This document shows, one piece after another, positions 58,055-64,000 of a stretch of 64,000 nucleotides of DNA. This DNA comes from UBA1366 sp047602575 (lineage in GTDB: Bacteria; Bacillota; Clostridia; Oscillospirales; Ruminococcaceae), in contig JASGGY010000003.1 in the NCBI GenBank assembly GCA_047602575.1, positions 372,001 through 436,000 on the forward strand, in the 5' to 3' direction. Within the stretch, counting starts at the first letter, position 1, and each line of letters starts with the position of its first letter. Under the pieces are notes generated by a model. It was not told where the DNA came from. It worked only from the letters and a program-made list of their open reading frames with translations, and did not search any database. The translations under genes were made by a program, and so were the position numbers.

Positions 58055-60427
58055 CTAAGAATCAACCCTGTCGAAAGCTTTTTGGTCACCGTATGGGCGC
58101 CCGCATTTTTTAGTGCCCGCAGGTTTCCACCCGTCTTGCGATTCTAATATGCCGTTTATAGCCCGCGAGCTCGCGAGCGTCAGTTTAGAAAGGTTTTCAC
58201 CCAAGCATTCCTGCCATACCTCGCGGCAGCATATGCGCTGACGAGGCTGCGTAGGCATATCCATCCCAATCTGGGCGCCCCAATACATTATCCGCTTCGT
58301 TAAGTCCCATGAATTCCAGTCTAACGGTACTTCCCGATTGAGGAACTCCAATATGGAATCCTCCCACGGATGCACTTCCCTGTGTGCTTCCTGCTCTTCA
58401 TTTGCCATTTTCTCCATTTCTGGATCTAAGTACAGTTTCTCTCCGAGCCGCCAGCTTACGACGGCTTCCGCCCAAATCTGATCCCTCTCAAGTTCCAGCT
58501 CCTCGTATACGCTTTTTCGAGCCGTCTCTCTAGGTCCAGTATCCACAGGCCAGAAGCGTCTATTTCCCGTTGTATCCCTCAAACACGCACGGTTGTTCGT
58601 AGTGCCAAAAAGCACGCACTGTCTGGGGCGCTCCTCCGCAAACTCCGCATAAGCCGCCCGGTAGTAGTCGCTTCTTTTAGTCACAAAAGCCTTGACAACG
58701 CTCATTTCGGCTTTGTCAAATGCATGCATTTCGGGCACTTCTATGAGCCATTTCCCTTGCACGGCTTCCATTGCGTCCTTGCCGCTGAATGTCACAAGAC
58801 TGTCGCTAAACCAGTCCTGCGTCACAGCAAGCTTGTCGATTATCATAGATTTACCCCTACCTTGCTTGCCGTTAAACACAACCATATAGTCGAATTTCAC
58901 GCCCGGCGTCATGACCCGTGCTACACACGCTGTCAGACATTTACGAGTTACAGCGCGTGTGTAAGGCGTGTCAGACGCAGACAGGTAGTCGATAAATACG
59001 GTGTCCAGTCGATGAACCCCGTCCCATACGAGTTCTCCAAGATAGTCCCGCACTGGGTGGTAAGCGTGCCTGTCTGCGATCATACACAGAGTGTCCTTTA
59101 TATCCTGCTTAGTCGGCTTAAACCACCGCTCTAAAAACTCTCTAAGTGAAGTTGTATCCGGATCCCCCCAAAGCTTCCGCTCCGCCCAACGCGCCCACGG
59201 CGGACTATCGCCAGTTGTTATTTTGCCGGAGAAGGCGTCCCTGCGAATTATCCCAGAAAGTCCGGGTAGATTTTCGATCATCAGCCTTATGTTTTTGATA
59301 CTTTTTTGGTATTCGCCGTTGCTGCCTCTTGTAAGTTCCAGCGTCCAATCTGCAGGGGCATCTTGGTCTTCGGCTCTTACATCGGCAAAAGCCTCTTTCG
59401 CCATAAGAGCTGATACTTTTGCATCGGAGCTGACAAACTCGCACATTGCGGCATACGACGGCAGTTTATTAACAGGACAGCCGGGCGTTGCTTCGTCGTC
59501 ATTTGCGCCGAATTTGTGCAGACGCACGAGGTCGAACGCGTTAACGAGCTTGCCCGAACACGGATCAGTCGCATGGTGGGAATACAGAAACAGCCCGTTG
59601 TCATAAACCACCGCGCCGCCCGCGTAGGTGTAACGGTCGGGAACATCCGTCGGTGCGTACTCGCCCGGGATGAACTCGTCCATCGCGTGATAGATGTCAT
59701 ATGTGCGGCAGAACGCGCCGACTATCCCCTCTTTCGAGGTCGGGTTCTCCTGCTTTTTCAGCAGGCGGTGAAAATCTTCCTGCACGCCCGGAACTTGCGC
59801 CCACTCTGCGGCGTTGCGCCAGTCCTGATACATCGCAAGCACGCCGTCCGCGCTGATAAAAGGCTTGTCCCCGACGGAATAAACATACACGCTGTCGGAG
59901 CTGCACGAGGGGTAATACATGAGCCTTGAAGCTTCAAAGGTCGTCTTGTCGCAAAACTCCATGCCGATGAAGCTCGCGGCTTTTCTCGCGAGCGGCTCGT
60001 ACTCGTCAGCCGTGACGGTACGGTCAAGCGGGAACAACACGCGCAAGCGCGGTGCGGCTTCGTGGTGCTTTCTGGTGCTGTAAACACAGTACCCGCATCC
60101 TAAACCCTCAATTCGCCGTAAAACGTCCTGCGTGCCACCCGCGGGGATATTGTCGAGGTCAAGCGTGATGACGTCCCTACCGGTGACGGCATGTGCCTTG
60201 CGCCGCTGCCCCTCGAACGTACCGCAGACGAAGCCGCCTACATCCTTGAGGTCGTCCTGCGCCGATTTTTTGTAACCGAGATAGGTCTCAAGCGTTTCCG
60301 TGCCGCGCACAGGGGTTTTGAGCCGCTCGTAAAGCTCCGACACATAAAGCGTTGACGGCTGCCAGCTAGTAGCTTTGCGGCTGCCCGCGGTTGATATTGT
60401 GATTTGCCTGTTATGTATCACGGACAC
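58055..60427 (-). CDS. VapE-type primase/helicase replication protein
   Basis: The 790-residue protein joins a primase-like N-terminal half with a VapE (virulence-associated E) superfamily 3 helicase-like ATPase. The first half has VITLDLDNIPAGGTQDVLRR, VYSTRKHHEAAPRLRVLFPL and FEASRLMYYPSC. The ATPase runs from about residue 450, with Walker A FNGKQGRGKS, Walker B region WLIEVPEMHAFDK, sensor FGTTNNRACLRDTTGNRRFW. It likely starts phage DNA replication. It follows the zinc-finger gene with a 10-base overlap. Confidence 0.92.
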   Translation of the reverse strand: MSVIHNRQITISTAGSRKATSWQPSTLYVSELYERLKTPVRGTETLETYLGYKKSAQDDLKDVGGFVCGTFEGQRRKAHAVTGRDVITLDLDNIPAGGTQDVLRRIEGLGCGYCVYSTRKHHEAAPRLRVLFPLDRTVTADEYEPLARKAASFIGMEFCDKTTFEASRLMYYPSCSSDSVYVYSVGDKPFISADGVLAMYQDWRNAAEWAQVPGVQEDFHRLLKKQENPTSKEGIVGAFCRTYDIYHAMDEFIPGEYAPTDVPDRYTYAGGAVVYDNGLFLYSHHATDPCSGKLVNAFDLVRLHKFGANDDEATPGCPVNKLPSYAAMCEFVSSDAKVSALMAKEAFADVRAEDQDAPADWTLELTRGSNGEYQKSIKNIRLMIENLPGLSGIIRRDAFSGKITTGDSPPWARWAERKLWGDPDTTSLREFLERWFKPTKQDIKDTLCMIADRHAYHPVRDYLGELVWDGVHRLDTVFIDYLSASDTPYTRAVTRKCLTACVARVMTPGVKFDYMVVFNGKQGRGKSMIIDKLAVTQDWFSDSLVTFSGKDAMEAVQGKWLIEVPEMHAFDKAEMSVVKAFVTKRSDYYRAAYAEFAEERPRQCVLFGTTNNRACLRDTTGNRRFWPVDTGPRETARKSVYEELELERDQIWAEAVVSWRLGEKLYLDPEMEKMANEEQEAHREVHPWEDSILEFLNREVPLDWNSWDLTKRIMYWGAQIGMDMPTQPRQRICCREVWQECLGENLSKLTLASSRAINGILESQDGWKPAGTKKCGRPYGDQKAFDRVDS

Positions 60428-60693
60428 ACCGCCCCACTCCCATTTATTGGCGTAATATGCGGATTATTCTCGAGGGCAATGGTAGCTTGATAAGCGTTGC
60501 CCTTATGCCCATCAAATACCACCGCCCAGCGATGCCCGGCGCACTCGCACAGCAATTCCACCACTGCACAGCCTTGATTACCCCAGAGCATGCCGGGGTA
60601 GGGTCGTGTGCTGGCGTTGACAACATAGTTGCAGTCTCCTCCACACACGGGGCAGCATAGCAATAACGCGTTGAAATCCTCAATTTGGCGCAT
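60418..60693 (-). CDS. Small zinc-finger phage protein
   Basis: A 91-residue protein with LLLCCPVCGGDCNYVV and ELLCECAGHRWAVVFDGHKG, giving a Cys4-type zinc ribbon. Such proteins of unknown role stand directly before VapE in related prophages. Overlaps VapE by ten bases. Confidence 0.75.
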   Translation of the reverse strand: MRQIEDFNALLLCCPVCGGDCNYVVNASTRPYPGMLWGNQGCAVVELLCECAGHRWAVVFDGHKGNAYQATIALENNPHITPINGSGAVCP

Positions 60694-60771
60694 TAAATCT
60701 CCCCCTCCCTTTGCGTTTTTTATATAGGAGCTGCGCCCCTGTGGGAATGAATTTTACTAAGTTTTTCATAG

Positions 60772-60960
60772 TTATGCCCCCTGTTCGCCCTTGCGTAGGA
60801 ACTCGGCAAGGCTCTCAAGGTTTACAAGCGCTTTTGTACCCGCTCTGACATACACGACTTTATTTTGCTTCACGAGCTGTCGGAGGAAATGCTCAGGGAT
60901 TGAGCATTCAGCCGCCGCCTGTTTGATTGTCCGCATCTGGGGAATTTTAATCTCGGTCAT
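60772..60960 (-). CDS. Excisionase-like MerR-type DNA-binding protein
   Basis: The 62-residue product (MTEIKIPQMRTIKQAAAECS, EHFLRQLVKQNKVVYVRAGT, KALVNLESLAEFLRKGEQ) has the winged-helix pattern of excisionase/HTH_17 proteins. The ATG at 60960 has GAAAGGC upstream, while the open frame to 61134 starts with Lys/Pro-rich sequence that looks non-coding. It may direct excision or act as an early regulator. Confidence 0.75.
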   Translation of the reverse strand: MTEIKIPQMRTIKQAAAECSIPEHFLRQLVKQNKVVYVRAGTKALVNLESLAEFLRKGEQGA

Positions 60961-61090
60961 TTGCTGCCTTTCTGCCGTAATCGGCTTGTATTCCCGCCGA
61001 AATTGTGGTACAATACAGGCAGGAACATATTCATTGCGTGGTGTGTTCTCGTGGGCGTGATACCCGCTGCCGTCTGAGTATTCGCTGTAC

Positions 61091-61276
61091 TCAGGCGGTT
61101 TCTTTTTGGGTTTTGAGCGAATTGACAGCAGCAAAGATTTCTGATTTTTCAGATTCTGTAAGCTCTGTGCGCAAACGGCGCGTCATAGTTGGCTCTGAAA
61201 TATTCAAATATGCCGCAACCTGCCACAAGAACACGCCGTTTCTTTTTGCGTACTCTCTGACGCTTTTATTTTTCAT
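61091..61276 (-). CDS. Small helix-turn-helix protein, Cro-like
   Basis: A 61-residue protein (MKNKSVREYAKRNGVFLWQV, AAYLNISEPTMTRRLRTELT, ESEKSEIFAAVNSL) with a compact helix-turn-helix. It has a GAGGAGGG ribosome site and is the first gene behind the leftward early promoter, the place of Cro in lambda-like phages. It would oppose the repressor at 61460. Confidence 0.8.
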   Translation of the reverse strand: MKNKSVREYAKRNGVFLWQVAAYLNISEPTMTRRLRTELTESEKSEIFAAVNSLKTQKETA

Positions 61277-61315
61277 ACTCTCGCCCTCCTCTCAAAAATA
61301 TTTTTCTCGGGGGTA

Positions 61316-61398
61316 TTGCAATCATCATAAAACTGTGTTACAATGTAGATGATGATTGGTGCTATATATATTATAACTCTCCAATCGTCACTTGTCAA
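61316..61398. promoter_or_regulatory. Main lysogeny switch: divergent promoters and operators
   Basis: Leftward early promoter (minus strand): TTGACA at 61393-61398, TATAAT at 61370-61375, 17-base spacer, full consensus. Rightward repressor promoter: TTGCAA at 61316-61321, TACAAT at 61339-61344, 17-base spacer. ATCATCAT (61321-61328) with ATGATGAT (61349-61356) and CTCCAAT with ATTGGAG (about 61379-61409) are inverted pairs placed over the promoters and are candidate operators. Confidence 0.75.
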
Positions 61399-61459
61399 TA
61401 CAATTGGAGCAATTTATTTTGATTCGCACCATTTAAAAACAAAGCAAGGGGCGGTTTTC

Positions 61460-62077
61460 GTGGAAATTCAACAATTATTCGGGAAAAGGTTGCAGGAACT
61501 ACGGGAGAAAAAAGGCGAAACCCAACAGCAGCTCGCCGACGCGATTAGCATTACGAGGCAAAGCTTAAGTCGATATGAAGCTGCAGAAAGAACAATGAAT
61601 ATTGAGCTTCTGGTGAAAGTGGCAACGCACTTTAACGTTACAACTGACTTTCTTTTAGGGCTTTCGAACGTTAAGAGTACTGAACTCAGTATTAAAAATG
61701 CTTGTGAAGTAACAGGGTTGACAGAGGACGCCGCCCGCTTTCTAAGTGAGTTAAACGTTGATGGCGTTCCTAAATTGCTATCAATAATGCTCACACGCAC
61801 ACAGGTTTCAATCGAAATGTTTCGCTTATTAATTCTATATTGTGCTGAATATGCAAGCCCGCTTACACACAGAAAGAGCCACAAAATAGGCAAAATTTTT
61901 ATTCACGATAGCGATTTATTGCGCATCTATAAAAGCCTGACCTTAGACGAATTTTCAAAACTTTTGGAGCTGACTGCGAAAGTATACAATGATATTCCGG
62001 AGGATGAAGATTTTGAACGGACAATGACGCACGGGCTTTCGCAATGCGAAATGGATTTAGAAGACGAAATCGAATAA
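61460..62077 (+). CDS. CI-like phage repressor, GTG start
   Basis: The 205-residue protein starts with an Xre helix-turn-helix (LFGKRLQELREKKGETQQQL, ADAISITRQSLSRYEAAERT, HFNVTTDFLLGLSNV) and has a helical C-terminal domain of about 130 residues without the Ser-Lys protease dyad of LexA-type repressors. Release from repression must therefore work another way. The frame is open upstream to 61349, but the GTG at 61460 starts right before the helix-turn-helix, behind AAGGGGCGG. It is divergent from the Cro-like gene. Confidence 0.88.
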   Translation: MEIQQLFGKRLQELREKKGETQQQLADAISITRQSLSRYEAAERTMNIELLVKVATHFNVTTDFLLGLSNVKSTELSIKNACEVTGLTEDAARFLSELNVDGVPKLLSIMLTRTQVSIEMFRLLILYCAEYASPLTHRKSHKIGKIFIHDSDLLRIYKSLTLDEFSKLLELTAKVYNDIPEDEDFERTMTHGLSQCEMDLEDEIE

Positions 62078-62134
62078 AAAAATCCCCTCCGTGTTGCAAC
62101 CACAGAGCAACCACACCCGAAAGGAGCTGATAGC

Positions 62135-63559
62135 ATGGCAAGCATACGCCCCCGCATGAATACCGCCGGCGAAATAATATCTTATGAAATCCGCGTCCAC
62201 AAGGGATACAGCAAGGACGGCGCGCAGCTTAAGCCGTATGCTGCCACGTTTAAGCCTGACCCCGCCAAGACCGCCAAGCAGAACGAGAAAGCACTGAACA
62301 AGTTCGTTGTGGAGTTTGAGGAGAAATGCAAAAGCGGGCTTGTGGCGGACACCCGGCAGACGTTCGCGCAGTATGCCGAATATGTGATTGCCCTGAAAGA
62401 GCGCACCGGTGTGAAGCATTCAACTATCACCAGATACCGCGATATTCTCAAGCGTATAAATGAGGGCATAGGGCATTTGAAGCTTGCCGACATCAGACCT
62501 CAGCACCTGAATGTTTTCTATGAGCAGATTTCCAAAGCGGGAATGCGCAAGAACACGGACAGAGCCGCTTCAAAAACTGACCTGAAAAAACACCTCAAAG
62601 AGAAGCATGTTACTCAAGCCGCCCTGTCTGAACGTTCTGGTGTAAGCCTGCCGACACTGTATACAGCGGTTAAGGGTAAGTCAATCTGCAAGGATACGGC
62701 ATATAGGATTGCCGCCACGCTTAATGAAGAACCGCAAAAGCTGTTTTCATTTGAAGCCGACACCTCGCCGTTATCGAATAAGACAATTTGCGAACATCAC
62801 CGGATTATCTCCACAATATTGAATCAGGCAGACAAAGAGCTTCTCATTCCGTACAATCCCGCTGCAAAAGCAACACCACCTAAGCCTGAAAAAACACAGG
62901 CAAATTACTTTCAGATTGAGGATATTGAACATATTCGCGATTGTCTGGAAGCCGTTTCGTTGAAGTGGAGAGCCATTGTACACTTGCTTCTTATTTCAGG
63001 TGTAAGGCGCAGTGAGATAGCGGGCTTGAAATGGGAGTGTGTGGATTGGAAACATTTCCAAATACACATATGCCGGAATATTCTTTACGCGCCTGACATT
63101 GGCGTATACGAAGACAGCACAAAAAATGAAAGCTCCGACCGTTGGGTTAAGTTGCCGCCGGAAACAATGGAGCTTCTTAAGCAGTACCGGCTCTGGTACA
63201 TGGAGCAGTCGGCTAAATACGGCTCACTCTGGCATAATTCGGGCTTTCTGTTCTTTCAGGAGAAGTCCGGCAACGAGGGCAAACCCATGAACCCTGACAC
63301 CATAAATGCTTGGCTTGTGGCGTTCTCAGAGCGCAACGGGCTTCCGCATATCAACCCCCATGCATTCCGGCATACAATGGCTTCCGTGCTGTATTTCAAC
63401 GGTGTGGACAGTATCAGTATAAGCAAGCGGTTAGGGCATAGTAAGGTTTCAACCACGACCGACATTTACAGCCACATCATGAAAGAAGCCGACGAGAAGT
63501 CCGCCGAATGTATCGCCGACGTGATACTTCGGGGCGGACAGGATAAAAAGGCGCAATAA
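62135..63559 (+). CDS. Tyrosine integrase with inserted helix-turn-helix domain
   Basis: Catalyses integration into and excision from the tRNA gene. The 474-residue protein has an N-terminal arm-binding domain (residues 1-70), a core-binding domain split by about 65 extra residues (145-210), and a catalytic domain with R291 or R292 (SGVRRSE), H409 and R412 (PHAFRHT), H435 (RLGHSKVS) and Y445 (DIYSH). The inserted part (KKHLKEKHVTQAALSERSGV, SLPTLYTAVKGKSICKDTAY, then RIAATL) is a Cro/C1-type helix-turn-helix. After it the core-binding domain resumes at LSNKTICEHHRIISTIL. AAAGGAG precedes the ATG. I recall similar insertions in other Clostridia integrases. Confidence 0.94.
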   Translation: MASIRPRMNTAGEIISYEIRVHKGYSKDGAQLKPYAATFKPDPAKTAKQNEKALNKFVVEFEEKCKSGLVADTRQTFAQYAEYVIALKERTGVKHSTITRYRDILKRINEGIGHLKLADIRPQHLNVFYEQISKAGMRKNTDRAASKTDLKKHLKEKHVTQAALSERSGVSLPTLYTAVKGKSICKDTAYRIAATLNEEPQKLFSFEADTSPLSNKTICEHHRIISTILNQADKELLIPYNPAAKATPPKPEKTQANYFQIEDIEHIRDCLEAVSLKWRAIVHLLLISGVRRSEIAGLKWECVDWKHFQIHICRNILYAPDIGVYEDSTKNESSDRWVKLPPETMELLKQYRLWYMEQSAKYGSLWHNSGFLFFQEKSGNEGKPMNPDTINAWLVAFSERNGLPHINPHAFRHTMASVLYFNGVDSISISKRLGHSKVSTTTDIYSHIMKEADEKSAECIADVILRGGQDKKAQ

Positions 63560-63563
63560 AATA

Positions 63564-63600
63564 GCGGGACTGCACATTTTTCAGTGCAAGTCCCGCTTTT
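63564..63600 (+). terminator. Terminator after the integrase gene
   Basis: GCGGGACTGCAC and GTGCAAGTCCCGC form a stem followed by TTTTTTATT, five bases after the integrase stop codon. Near-identical to the host terminator at 28845-28882. Confidence 0.85.
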
Positions 63601-63618
63601 TTATTCGTTTTTCTAAAA

Positions 63619-63641
63619 TTGTTGGGTTATTATTGGGTTTT
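63619..63641. repeat. Candidate integrase arm-type sites, right side
   Basis: TTGTTGGGTTAT (63619-63630) and TTATTGGGTTTT (63630-63641) match the three repeats found inside attL. They lie about 40 bases inside attR. Confidence 0.5.
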
Positions 63642-63680
63642 CGCCTTTTCAGCGCATAAAAACAGACACCCTGCATTTCT

Positions 63681-63777
<97 letters not shown>

Positions 63778-63810
63778 ATATTTTCTGCACTCTTTCTTGA
63801 GTGCTTTATT

Positions 63811-63839
63811 ATTTTATCACAAACGCCCGGCTTTGTCAA
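63811..63839 (-). promoter_or_regulatory. Promoter of initiator tRNA-Met
   Basis: On the minus strand TTGACA (63834-63839) and TAAAAT (63811-63816) are 17 bases apart. A GCACTC/GAGTGC hairpin between promoter and tRNA may mark leader processing. Confidence 0.85.
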
Positions 63840-64000
63840 GGGTTTTTTCGGCTTTTTTCAAAAAACTTCTCAGCAGCCTTTTCCCTTTTTCGAGCTGCAC
63901 CGCATTTTTGCGCCGCAAGCGATGCGTTCCCTGTGGCGTTTTTGTGCGTAATACTAATCTTTAATAAAAGTGCAGACAAAAAATCTGCACAAATCCATGT
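63840..64000. other. Right-end intergenic stretch
   Basis: No gene, RNA or clear terminator was found here up to the window edge. The bases beyond the tRNA promoter are chromosomal. Confidence 0.5.

Overview
The window looks like a chromosome segment of a spore-forming Clostridia bacterium, probably of the Ruminococcaceae/Oscillospiraceae type. The reasons are a G+C content a little above 50 percent, a SpoIIP sporulation hydrolase, a T-box leader in front of alaS, Firmicutes-style promoters and AGGAGG-type ribosome binding sites. An integrated tailed-phage genome fills the right half.

Positions 1-28,880 are ordinary chromosome. From the left: the end of metE followed by metF (methionine synthesis); pepF; an envelope pair (PIG-L-type deacetylase and YfhO-like membrane protein); a tiny membrane protein; a VanY-type peptidase; spoIIP; a MerR-type regulator and a cupin; tRNA-Pro(CGG); an unknown protein; a CDF metal transporter; a flavodoxin/ferredoxin protein; a large MMPL exporter with a divergent TetR regulator; an SDR oxidoreductase; tRNA-Leu(TAG); a histidine phosphatase; a small ribbon-helix-helix-like protein; and a run alaS - HIT - comEC - holA - rnmV behind an alanine T-box. 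Three related hairpin-rich repeats sit in convergent intergenic gaps, and a 170-base near-palindrome sits between two genes.

Positions 28,952-63,745 are a prophage of about 34.8 kb bounded by a 65-base direct repeat. It lies in the 3' half of an initiator tRNA-Met gene, which stays intact at the right end. Reading inward from the right: tyrosine integrase, CI-like repressor, a divergent promoter switch, then an early leftward operon (two small DNA-binding proteins, zinc-finger protein, VapE-type primase/helicase, VRR-NUC nuclease, SNF2-type helicase, DUF1492 late regulator). The late leftward operon follows: small and large terminase, portal, minor capsid protein, scaffold, SU10/DUF5309-type capsid, head-tail connectors, tail tube, frameshifted tail chaperones, tape measure, tail tip and fibre, holin and endolysin. 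This is a siphovirus layout.

Two cargo zones interrupt the phage plan. One (53.1-55.2 kb), between the late regulator and the terminase, carries a winged-helix-like protein, a probable EVE/PUA-like protein with a membrane helix, and a 57-residue membrane protein. The other (29.2-33.6 kb), next to attL, carries an Xre regulator with its own divergent switch, a HIRAN protein, a RES-domain protein and an AbiF-like HEPN protein. The abiF-like gene is flanked on both sides by two short structured RNA elements that appear related in architecture and in sequence next to the promoter; this is the most interesting signal in the window. The abiF frame has ATC where the start codon is expected, the endolysin carries an in-frame amber codon, and the tail fibre is split by a one-base shift, so the prophage may be decaying or the assembly may hold small errors.
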